From NCBI GenBank assembly GCA_905221605.1, contig CAJNDS010002634.1, forward strand, positions 1,759,077 to 1,823,076: DNA of 64,000 nt. The letters run 5' to 3'. Below are positions 19,960 to 28,381 of this stretch, piece after piece (the first letter of the stretch is position 1; the number at the start of each line of letters is the position of its first letter). Position numbers and translations under genes: made by a program. Below the pieces are notes generated by a model. It had not been told where the DNA came from. It searched no databases and was given only the letters and a program-made list of their open reading frames with translations. The DNA is from Symbiodinium natans (lineage: Eukaryota > Sar > Dinophyceae > Suessiales > Symbiodiniaceae).

Positions 19960-20923
19960 TTCTGAACGGCTCCTACGCATGAGGTAGTTGCTGTTTCTTC
20001 GCGTTTTCAAGGCAAGGACTTTTAAGTCTTTGGGGTTGAGGGCTGCTAGGGGTTTTAGGATCAAGTGCCTGGCAAAACCGTCGTTTAGCTCCTTAGGACT
20101 CCTCAGGTGAACGGCTTTAGGACTTCAGGGGGTTGCCCTTTGCGAGGTGGGCGGACAAACTCCCCGAGCTGCTTCCGAGACTCGATAACACCTCACCTCG
20201 CATGATTTTCGAACAAGCCACGAGCCTATGCAGCTATGAACGAATCATAACTGTACTTGGAATCCAATTATGACTCCATTAGGGTGCTTAAGGGGCATAG
20301 AAGTGGGTCATAGCTACACTTATGGTTGGGTTATAAGTACACTGAACCTCCAAGTAGCCGATAGTGGCCGACCCTACTTCGCACGAGAGTTAGGAACAAG
20401 GGGTGTTGACCACTGCTTGCGATCACGCCTTGGCCTTGGCCTCGTTTGGGGTCAGGATGCTTCAGGGTATTAGGGCCTTGGGATGCTTCTAGGGGTTAAG
20501 TTTGTAGGGTTTAGGGTTTAGGGTGCAGGGTTTCGGGTTCAGGGTTTAGCGTTTGTTAGGGTGCCTGGAGCTGCGGTCAGGAGCTAGGCGATGACGCGCG
20601 CGGAATGTCAGATGTGGCCGGGCTTTGAATTTGGAGAGGGTTGGGTCGGGCTGGGTCAACCGAGAGTTTCTTCTTTGGAGGGGCCTTGTATCTTTGTGAT
20701 TTATTTAGTGGTGTATGTGTACGTGTGCGCGTAACTGTCTTTGATAAATCTGAAAACCAAGTGCCCCAAAAAGTGGAACTACAAATTGGAGGGCCTGGAA
20801 GACTTCAGAATTAGGGTTTAGGGTCTAAGCGTTTTAGCGCTTTTAGGGTCTAGGGTTAGGCATTTTGGGGTTTAGGGTTGCAACCCTAAGCCCTAAACCC
20901 TAAACCCTGGCCCTGAAACTGCC

Positions 20924-21006
20924 ATGAGGTTTGGACATTCTGTGGCTCGCCAGAAGCTGATCGATGGACTTGGGATACCACAGCAGCTTGGCTGCTACCT
21001 GCACAC
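20924..21006 (+). CDS. Putative host exon, unknown protein
   Basis: An open frame (MRFGHSVARQKLIDGLGIP, QQLGCYLHT) between CCCTAAA arrays. Either the ATG is the start, or ATGAG is the acceptor. The likely donor is GC (CACAC|GCGAAT). Confidence 0.6.
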
Positions 21007-21017
21007 GCGAATCCCTC

Positions 21018-21174
21018 AACCCTAAACCCTAAACCCTAAACCCTAAACCCTAAACCCTAAACCCTAAACCCTAAACCCTAAACCCTAAACCCTAAACCCT
21101 AAACCCTAACCCTAAACCCTAAACCCTAAACCCTAAACCCTAAACCCTGAACCCTAAACCCTAAACCCCAAACC
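21018..21174 (-). repeat. Telomere-like array, CCCTAAA
   Basis: About 22 units; it fills nearly the whole gap between two exons about 210 bp apart. Confidence 0.95.
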
Positions 21175-21216
21175 CCCCTTCCACACCCCCTTCCGACTCC
21201 TCGACCCCCTCCTCAG

Positions 21217-21294
21217 GCCAACACGAACATCGGTGCGACCTTCGCGTGCAAGACCCGCTTCGACCGGATGCTCTTCATCAGCCCTGGTGCCCTG
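21217..21294 (+). CDS. Putative host exon, unknown protein
   Basis: Pyrimidine-rich tract and CCTCCTCAG, then ANTNIGATFACKTRFDRML and FISPGAL, then donor GTGCGG leading into TTTAGGG. Classic exon context. Confidence 0.7.
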
Positions 21295-21297
21295 GTG

Positions 21298-21422
21298 CGG
21301 GGTTTAGGGTTTAGGGTTTAGGGTTTAGGGTTTCAGGGTTTTAGGGTTTTAGGGTTTTAGGGTTTTAGGGTTAGGGTCTAGGGTTTAGGGTTTAGGGTTC
21401 AGGGTTCAGGGTTTAGGGTTTT
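21298..21422 (+). repeat. Telomere-like array, TTTAGGG
   Basis: About 17 units including TTTTAGGG variants. Confidence 0.95.
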
Positions 21423-21491
21423 TGTTCTGTTTGAGGAGTTGAGGGCATGGCTCGCAGAATGTCGCGCCTGACAGCTGGCTTGTGCACGGGA

Positions 21492-21560
21492 GCGAGAGAG
21501 AGAGCCAGTGAGTGAGTGAGTGAGTGAGTGAGAGAGAGAGAGATAAAGAGAGAGGCAACA
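21492..21560. repeat. (GAGT)n/(GA)n microsatellite
   Basis: GAGT units flanked by GA dinucleotides. Confidence 0.85.
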
Positions 21561-21867
21561 GGAACCACAAGTCAAAATTTCTATGATGAACCCTGCCTAC
21601 CTGTTTAAACTAAGATGCCGTACCCCAGCAAAGAAGCCATAGTGTGAGGGTCTGGGCGGCAAGACCCTCTGAACCATCAATGAGCTGGAGCCCCCTGAGT
21701 CCTCCGCTTGGAAGCCCTCAACCCTAAACCCTAATCCCTAAACCCTAAACCCTAAGCCCAAAACCCTTAAACCCTAAATCCCTAAACAGCCACTCTTAGC
21801 GCTAAGCCGAGCCCGGACTAAACCTTCATAAAGCAGGAGTACCTTTTGGCCTGTGTTCTGTATTGAT

Positions 21868-21973
21868 TAGGCTTTTTGGTTTAGGGTTTAGGGTTTAGGG
21901 TTTAGGGCTTAGGGTTTAGGGCTTAGGGTTTGGGGTTTGGGGTTTAGGGTTTAGGGTTTAGGGTTTGGGTTTA
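21868..21973 (+). repeat. Telomere-like array, TTTAGGG
   Basis: About 15 units, some CTTAGGG and TTTGGGG. Confidence 0.95.
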
Positions 21974-21996
21974 GTTGCTGTTTTACGAGGATTTAG

Positions 21997-22103
21997 GAAG
22001 CAGTCAAGCCCCCCTGGCAAGCCCGGTGCTGAGGAGTTTCAGATGCAAAAGGCTGCCCCAGCCTGGCAACGCCGAAAGCCAAAGCGGCCCCGAAGGTCGT
22101 TTC
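21997..22103 (+). CDS. Possible host exon, basic protein
   Basis: GATTTAG precedes a frame with GAEEFQMQKAAPAWQRRKPK. It is strongly basic, and the 3' border is unclear. Confidence 0.35.
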
Positions 22104-22408
22104 CGAGAGAGGGGACTTCGTATTCAGGGCTTAGGGTTGTGATGCTACAAGAGCATTGCTGATGTTCAGGCATGACCTTTCGGTTGAGAGAGAGCGAGAG
22201 AGAGCGTCGCTCAGAGTATCCGCAATTAAACCCTAAACCCTAAACCGCGCATTCCAAACCTCATGCTTTTCGAAATTGGAACGGGGTGTATCTTTGCAAA
22301 AATCTGGGTGCTGGTGTTCTGCGGGTTAGAGTGCTCCATTCTGCTTTTTGAAAACGGTTTCCGAGCTCGTCCAGCTTCAGTTGGCTGTGGTTAGCAGGGG
22401 GTATATGT

Positions 22409-22505
22409 GGGGGTTTATGATAATATGATATGGGACCCTGAATATAGACCCCCAAATAGTAGGATTCCCTTATAATAAGGAGCACCACAATTTTCGTTAA
22501 CCCCC
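22409..22505 (-). mobile_element. MITE family B, copy 2
   Basis: Ends GGGGGTTTATGA and TCGTTAACCCCC; the core TAGTAGGATTCCCTT matches the other copies. Confidence 0.65.
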
Positions 22506-22603
22506 ATACACCAACTTTGGCCTCATGTACCGGTGAGGTCAGGGATTCGTCAGACCACGGGTTCATGTTCCTCAAAGACGGCAAAAAGTTGGGGGGGGGT
22601 TGG

Positions 22604-22710
22604 GAAGGGGTTCAGGGTTCAGGGTTCAGGGTTCAGGGTTCAGGGTTCAGGGTTTAGGGTTTAGGGTTTAGGGTTTAGGTTGTAGAGTTTAGGGTTTAGG
22701 GCTTAGGGTT
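22604..22710 (+). repeat. Telomere-like array, TTCAGGG then TTTAGGG
   Basis: About seven TTCAGGG then seven TTTAGGG units. Confidence 0.95.
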
Positions 22711-22839
22711 GGAGTTGCTGGGGTCACAACTGTGTGGAGTCTGCGAAGCGTTTCGCCGGTAATGCGAAGCCTCCTCGCATCATGTGAAGCAGGGTTTTTA
22801 TTTCTGTTTTTGGTCGTGGGGGGGGGGGGGGGGGTGGGG

Positions 22840-22898
22840 GTTCAGGGTTCAAGGTTTAGGGTTTAGGGTTTAGGGTTTAGGGTTTAGGGTTAGGGTTT
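22840..22898 (+). repeat. Telomere-like array, TTTAGGG
   Basis: Eight units after a G homopolymer at about 22818-22835. Confidence 0.9.
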
Positions 22899-23094
22899 CA
22901 TATTGGTGAGTGTAGAAACTGGGTGTCCGTTTGGGGGTACAAGAAATATTTACCCTGCTTCAATGTAGCAGCCTGCCGAGACTTCCGACTCTTCCGCGGT
23001 TTTAGAAACACTATTTATCCCGCGACACCATCTATGGTGTTTGTTGTCGTAGTTGGGGTGGTGGCCTCCGTTCTATCAACCTGGGCAGAGACAG

Positions 23095-23167
23095 GAGCGT
23101 CCCTGCGACCGATGGCGGCCAAAGAGCATCGAGCTGGTTGGGAAGAGCAAGGCAACTGGAGTTCGGG
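23095..23167 (+). CDS. Possible host exon
   Basis: CAGAGACAG precedes SLRPMAAKEHRAGWEEQGNW; donor GTCCCC just before a CCCTAAA array. Confidence 0.4.
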
Positions 23168-23174
23168 GTCCCCT

Positions 23175-23264
23175 AAACCTGAACCCTAAACCCAAAACCT
23201 TAAACCCTAAACCCTAAACCCTAAATCCTAAACCCTAAACCCTAAACCCCAAACCCTAAACCCT
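23175..23264 (-). repeat. Telomere-like array, CCCTAAA
   Basis: About 12 units with variants. Confidence 0.9.
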
Positions 23265-23392
23265 GTGAGATCTTAGGGCTGGAAGGACGTAAGGGCCCTT
23301 GGGATCTGCATCTGGAAGCCCCGGGCCGGGGCAACTGCTCCTGTGATCCTGAAGCTACGCCGTCGAGGCCCCTTTATGGGGTTGTTACCCGG

Positions 23393-23476
23393 TTTAGGGT
23401 TTAGGGTTTGGGGTTTAGGGTTTAGGGTTTGGGGTTTAGGGTTTAGGGTTTAGGGTTTGGGGTTTAGGGTTTTGGG
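23393..23476 (+). repeat. Telomere-like array, TTTAGGG/TTTGGGG
   Basis: About 12 units. Confidence 0.95.
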
Positions 23477-23533
23477 TTGGTATGTTCCCCCTTGTACAAA
23501 CAGTATTCGTTAGTATAAGGTGGAACATCCCAA
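23477..23533. mobile_element. MITE family A, short copy
   Basis: Only the two arms remain: TTGGTATGTTCCCCCTTGTAC, then TAGTATAAGGTGGAACATCC and CAA. An internal-deletion derivative of the 7587 element. Confidence 0.75.
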
Positions 23534-23966
23534 GTTTCGGGTTATCAGCTGATGTGGGGCCTTAGGGTCACAGGGGTCCGCAGGGGTAGGTTTGAACATA
23601 ACTTGTAATTTGTATCACCCATAATCCCCTATAGTAATCCTTATGAAGCCTGAAACTTTGCGTGTTATAGGGCCCCCAAACCTGTCTCCAGGGTTTTGAG
23701 GTCATGTAGACCTTGTAGGGTCTAGGGCCCCCTCCTGGCCCCAACCGGCAACTCCCCGACCCCTGAACTCAAAGCCAGAGAGAGTGAGACAGAGAGAGAT
23801 AATCCCAAAAAGACAAAAGCCGAACCCTAAACCCTAAACCCGAAAAAGCGTGAGAGCCGAAACCCTAAAATGAAAGAGCTAACCCTGAACCCTAAACCAA
23901 ACCAAACAAAAACCACCAAACCCCAAATAGCTCAGAAGGTACCCGACCTCGGCCGATTTCCCTCAG

Positions 23967-24046
23967 ACCACTGGGGCGTACTGACAGCTTGGGAGGATGG
24001 TCGGGCCGCGTTGGCGAAGAATTGCATCACACTCTGCCTTTCTTAG
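23967..24046 (+). CDS. Putative 3'-terminal host exon with stop
   Basis: TTTCCCTCAG precedes HWGVLTAWEDGRAALAKNCI, ending CLS and TAG at 24044-24046. Probably the end of a host gene. Confidence 0.6.
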
Positions 24047-24447
24047 TAGTAGAGTAGGTAAGCGTTTAACTTTTTGGGGTATTTTAATCCGAATAGAATC
24101 CCAAAGGTTAACCTTTAATTCCCCCAGGTTACTGGACAACTAAGATTTTTTTCCTCGGGTCTAGGAGGCTTAGGGTTTAGGGGCTTAGGGTCTAGGGGAA
24201 ATGGTTGAGGATTTAGGGTTTCCTTGCACCTCTTTTTCTTGGCATAACATGAATTTAGCAGAGAAACAGATAGGTGAGACAAAACATGGGAAGTTTGCTT
24301 CAAAGCCCAAGTGCATACCTTATTTAGGGACATGGCCGCAAGACCTAGTGGTTTTGGGGAATTTGGGGTTCGAGATTTTGGGCTTCGGAATGCAGGGCTT
24401 TATGGTTTATAGGCTTTTGTTGCCCTCGAAATCCAACACCACAGGTT

Positions 24448-24524
24448 CTGGGTTTAGGGTTTGAGGTTTAGGGTTTAGGGTTTAGGGTTTAGGGTTTTGG
24501 GTTTTTAGGGTTTAGGGTTTAGGG
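24448..24524 (+). repeat. Telomere-like array, TTTAGGG
   Basis: About ten units. Confidence 0.9.
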
Positions 24525-24553
24525 TCCCGAAGCAACTCCCAGCAACAGCCCAG

Positions 24554-24639
24554 GCCAAGCCACTCTTTGCACCCAGTGAGGAGAAGGCTACACTGCCCAT
24601 CGCGGCATCGAAGGGCGAGGCTGTGATCGACCTCGATGG
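24554..24639 (+). CDS. Putative host exon, unknown protein
   Basis: Acceptor CAGCCCAG, frame AKPLFAPSEEKATLPIAASK and GEAVIDLD, donor GTGAGG. It is textbook GT-AG context with telomere-like arrays on both sides, and may belong to the gene that hosts the retrotransposon. Confidence 0.75.
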
Positions 24640-24651
24640 GTGAGGGCGTTC

Positions 24652-24800
24652 GGGTTCAGGGTTTAGGGTTTAGGGTTAGGGTTTAGGGTTTAGGGTTTAG
24701 GGCTTAGGGCTTAGGGCTTAGGGTTTAGGGTTTAGGCTTCAGGGTTCAGGGTTCAGGGTTCAGGGTTCGGGTTTAGGACTTTGGGGTTTAGGGTTTCGGT
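24652..24800 (+). repeat. Telomere-like array, mixed TTTAGGG/CTTAGGG/TTCAGGG
   Basis: Runs of three variants, starting 13 bp after the donor. Confidence 0.95.
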
Positions 24801-25109
24801 CTGTAGAAGGGCCTATAACACTCAAGCTCAGGGTTCATAGTGTCAGGCTCAAGTGTTAGGGGCTGGGGCTCTAGACTGTAATATAGGGGTGGGCATGATT
24901 GCGAATAGTATTCCCTTCTGGCCCCTTCGTAATTATGCTATGATAACCCCCCAAGACCCTGTTCTAATTCTTAAGGCTCCTTAGAGTAGAGGTATGGGGG
25001 GGCATCTTTCTAGTCTTCAAACCCAGAATTTGCCCCTAACAAAAAAAAATCAAAGCCTTTGAACCCAATAACCCCAAGGCTTCCAAACACATTGGAACCG
25101 GGAGCTTGA

Positions 25110-25233
25110 ATGGGTTTAGGGTTTAGGGTTTGGGGTTTAGGGTTTGGGGTTTAGGGTTTAGGGTTTAGGGTTTAGGGTTTAAGGTTTACGGTTTAGGGTT
25201 TAGGCTTCAGGGTTCAGGGTTTAGGGTTTAGGG
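25110..25233 (+). repeat. Telomere-like array, TTTAGGG
   Basis: About 17 units. Confidence 0.95.
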
Positions 25234-25301
25234 ATATTCAAATACGCTTAGCCAGATCCTGCGTCCGGGTCCCGTCAACCCTCAACTCCCAGACCTGGGC
25301 C

Positions 25302-25302
<1 letters not shown>

Positions 25303-25337
<35 letters not shown>
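25303..25337. repeat. C homopolymer, about 35 bp
   Basis: Uninterrupted C run. Confidence 0.95.
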
Positions 25338-25339
<2 letters not shown>

Positions 25340-25587
25340 ACCCCAAGCCAAGAAAGAAGCCCTCGGCCCTCAATCTCTAACCCCCAAAATCCCTAAAACC
25401 CCAAACTCCCCAAAACCCCCAATCCCCAAACCCTATAAGTCCTAAACCCTGAACCTTAAACCTTAGCTTCAGGGTTTCGAGAAGAGATAGTGATATATCG
25501 AGGGACCTTCCATCCCCTGCCCTTCGGGGAAGCTTAGGGCGACTGGCAGGGGGCGAAGCCAGAAGTGCGCCAAGAAAGAAGGGCGCA

Positions 25588-25760
25588 GGGGTTTAGGGTT
25601 TAGGGTTTAGGGTTTAGGGTTTAGGGTTCAGGGTTTAGGGTTTAGGGTTTGGGGTTTAGGGTTTAGGGTTTAGGGTTCAGGGTTTAGGGTTTAGGGTTTG
25701 GGGTTTGGGGTTTAGGGTTCAGGGTTTAGGGTTTAGGGTTTGGGGTTTAGGGGTTTAGGG
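25588..25760 (+). repeat. Telomere-like array, TTTAGGG
   Basis: About 24 units, the longest in this part, with TTTGGGG and TTCAGGG variants. Confidence 0.95.
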
Positions 25761-25887
25761 GTTGGTTTTTTGAGGTTTGGGGTTCAGGGAAGTCGGGTTC
25801 GAGGCCATAAGGGAAAGTGGTACTTGCAGGACGCTCTCATCTCAAGAAAAGCGAGACGAATGGACTATGATACACGTCGTTTGTATA

Positions 25888-25935
25888 TATTTATATATGT
25901 ATACATATATATATATATACATATATATATATATG
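25888..25935. repeat. (TA)n microsatellite
   Basis: TATATA with TATACATA interruptions. Confidence 0.9.
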
Positions 25936-26681
25936 AGTGACGAGGATAAGAAGCAGCTATGGTACTGCTGAAAAAGAGAACACGGTTCTGGGGTTTTCCA
26001 GCCGTTCATCTCTATAAGTCTTTGCAGGGCTTGGGTCGTTGAGGTTTAGGGTGCAGGCCCCTTCCCCCTCCCCCATTCAGGGGGTGTTTAGGGTTTAGGG
26101 GTTACTTAGGGTACTCCTCCCTAACATTATATACTCCCTAAGGCTACCCGAAGCTTCCCTAAGGTTCCTTAGTTTAGGGACGAATCCCCGACCAGAAAAT
26201 AGCCTGCAAGCTCACGGCGCCGGCTCTACCAAGCTATACCACGGCCTAAGGTTTGAGAGCTTTAGGGGCCACAACATCGGGCTTTGGTTAGGGCTTTGGA
26301 TAAGGTCGAGAAAAAGTACAGAATCTGGGATGTTTAGGTGGCCTTGCAAGCGAGAGTCTTTGCTTTGTCCCAAGGAAGCGCCCGGGAAAGATTTGCGCTG
26401 GATCCCCAGTCTTGATTTTGATGCGCCGTGTGAACCAGGCAAACATTGCCACACCGATTGCTTTCCTGCTCGCTTGACAAGTTGTATCGAGCCTGCCTGT
26501 ACGAAAGGCCTGAAATGTGTCCACCATTAAGGTGAGAAGCTCATGGGTTTCTCGAGAAACTGATGTGGAGAGTCCATGGGGTCAACAGCCCCGCTCTACA
26601 TCTCCCTCTCTCTCTCTCTTTCTCTCTCTGGCTCTCTCTTGCCGGGTTCACATTCCTCTTTCTCGATCTCCGGGGTGGCAG

Positions 26682-26772
26682 TCCCTCCGCCCGTCAACAA
26701 GGTCTATGCGGAAGAGAAGCAGATTTCCAAGTTGGAGCTGTGCGCCCACGAAGGGTGCAAAGCGTCCATTGC
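26682..26772 (+). CDS. Putative host exon, unknown protein
   Basis: GGGTGGCAG precedes PPPVNKVYAEEKQISKLEL and CAHEGCKASIA. The donor GTGAGT is the eukaryotic consensus. The CAHEGC pair could bind metal but is too short to name. Confidence 0.75.
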
Positions 26773-26988
26773 GTGAGTCTGCGCTGTCATGCTGTCTTCA
26801 CTCTTTTTGATACCAACCTCCGAGCTTTTAGGGTTTAGGGGTTAGGGTTTAGGGCTTAGGGCATTTTATCCCTAAAGCATCCCAAAGCATTAACCATATA
26901 GGCCCTCCATCCTAGGCAGGCGGCAACAAGAACCCTCTGAGTTTGGACTGTCCTGGTAAAGTCGGCGGTCCTTCGTGTCTTCGCACAG

Positions 26989-27045
26989 TGGCGCAGGTAC
27001 TTCAACGCGCCCGGGCCTCATCAGTTCAACTCGAAGTTGCCCAAA
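26989..27045 (+). CDS. Putative host exon, unknown protein
   Basis: CTTCGCACAG precedes WRRYFNAPGPHQFNSKLP; donor GTGGCC. Confidence 0.6.
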
Positions 27046-27223
27046 GTGGCCCAAAGTGGCCCAAAACCTCCAAATACCCCCTCCCCGCCCAAAAAAAAAA
27101 CAACAGAATACAAATAACAAATATCGAAAAGGAAGTAATCAAATGAAACAAAAACCACAATATTTATAATTGACCCCCCCCCCCCCCCCCAAAGCAAGCC
27201 CCCACTTGCGAGAATCTCATGTT

Positions 27224-27282
27224 GCCCTAAACCCTAAACCCTAAACCCTAAACCCTAAACCCTAAACCCTAAACCCTAAACC
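27224..27282 (-). repeat. Telomere-like array, CCCTAAA
   Basis: Eight units. Confidence 0.95.
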
Positions 27283-27395
27283 GGTCTGTGACGTGGTGGG
27301 CGTGTTAAAGCGATGCACGAGTTCAACGCGCTCTCTGCAGCCCCAAACCCGAACCCTTCCCAGAGCCCTGGGAGGATCCAAAAAGGTAGATCCCC

Positions 27396-27508
27396 TTTAG
27401 GGTTTAGGGTTTAGGGTTTAGGGTTTAGGGTTTAGGGTTTAGGGTTTAGGGTTTAGGGTTTAGGGTTTAGGGTTTAGGGTTTAGGGTTTAGGGTTTAGGG
27501 TTTAGGGC
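27396..27508 (+). repeat. Telomere-like array, TTTAGGG
   Basis: Sixteen perfect units, starting just after a possible GTAGAT donor at 27388. Confidence 0.95.
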
Positions 27509-27617
27509 TAAGCATGACCCAAGAGTAGCAGAGGGTACTATGTTGGGAGTTCTACCTTTTTTTTTGAAGAGGCACCTCGTCCGCCGTTGCAGCTGGGCTT
27601 AGGGTTCAGGATGTTGC

Positions 27618-27720
27618 TTGGGGACCAAACGTTATGCACCCTAAAAGGGTTTATGGGTTCGTATACCTTAAGGAAGGAAAGTAGCAGAGGGTGTATGACC
27701 CCAAACTTTAGGGTTCAGGG
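27618..27720 (+). mobile_element. MITE family C, copy 3
   Basis: It starts TTGGGGACCAAA…CACCCTAAAAGGGTTTATGG, matching copy 2. The right arm merges into TTTAGGGTTCAGGG. Confidence 0.65.
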
Positions 27721-27752
27721 TTACCCTCAACCATAAACCCTAAACCCCAAGG

Positions 27753-27864
27753 TTCTTCCCTAAACCCTAAACCCTAAACCCTAAACCCTAAACCCTAAAC
27801 CCTAAACCCTAAACCCTAAACCCTAAACCCTAAACCCTAAACCCTAAACCCTAAACCCTAAACC
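27753..27864 (-). repeat. Telomere-like array, CCCTAAA
   Basis: About 16 units. Confidence 0.95.
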
Positions 27865-27876
27865 TTGGTCCTCAAG

Positions 27877-27935
27877 GATGGAGGTAGTCAAGCCCAAGAT
27901 TCAAGCCAAAGCTAATCCTTACGTCTCTCGTCCCG
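27877..27935 (+). CDS. Putative host exon just upstream of the retrotransposon
   Basis: GTCCTCAAG precedes MEVVKPKIQAKANPYVSRP; GC-type donor CCCG|GCCACG. With the exon at 51082 it would bracket the nested insertion, placing it in an intron. Confidence 0.6.
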
Positions 27936-27949
27936 GCCACGCGCGGTTT

Positions 27950-28059
27950 AGGGTTGAGGGTTCAGGGTTTAGGGCTTAGGGCTTAGGGTTTAGGGTTTAG
28001 GGTTTAGGGTTTAGGGTTTAGGGGTTCGGGTTTCGGGTTTAGGGTTTAGGGTTTAGGGT
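27950..28059 (+). repeat. Telomere-like array carrying the retrotransposon insertion
   Basis: TTTAGGG units with variants. The array resumes at 50743, so the element landed inside it. AGGGT at 28055-28059 is the left copy of the target duplication. Confidence 0.9.
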
Positions 28060-28329
28060 CGCGAGTGAGTGAGCAGCCAGTTAGAGTCAATGAGACTTGG
28101 CTTATCTGTGGCATTGGCTCAGGTCTACGGAATAGGAGCCCTTGTCACCAGCACACTGTTCTTTTCGAAAAGAAGCCAATATGTATAGTGTACAGCATTT
28201 AGGCAGAAGTCATAGGACACAGACTCCTATCAGAACAGTCCTTCTTTCTTGTCTTGTTTTGTGTTGCTGCTTGGTGGCAAAAAGGAGAGCCCTGCGTAAC
28301 CCCGCTGTGGAGCTTCCTGCCCACGCGAG
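28060..28329 (+). repeat. 5' LTR (270 bp)
   Basis: Begins CGCGAGTGAG and ends CCCACGCGAG. It lacks canonical TG…CA ends but has CGCGAG at both termini. Promoter signals were not identifiable. Confidence 0.9.
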
Positions 28330-28346
28330 GGTTATGAGCCCAACGC
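28330..28346 (+). other. Primer-binding site, initiator tRNA-Met anticodon arm
   Basis: It abuts the LTR with no gap. GGTTATGAGCCCAACGC is the complement of GCGTTGGGCTCATAACC, which has the form of a Met tRNA anticodon stem-loop (CTCATAA loop, GGG/CCC stem). Drosophila copia is known to prime from an internally cleaved initiator tRNA-Met half in this way. A standard 3'-CCA site (TGG…) is absent. The dinoflagellate tRNA itself was not available to compare. Confidence 0.7.
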
Positions 28347-28381
28347 TAAGTAAAAGGGCCCTGTAGACAGTAGACCTTGCC

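Noticed and set aside
1-28059. Chromosome end (true telomere)
   Set aside because: Arrays are short, switch orientation dozens of times and are separated by unique exon-like sequence; none runs to the window edge. They are interstitial.
28061-28065. GCGAG as the retrotransposon target duplication
   Set aside because: GCGAG is also present at the inner edges of both LTRs, so it belongs to the LTR. AGGGT is found only outside the two outer edges.
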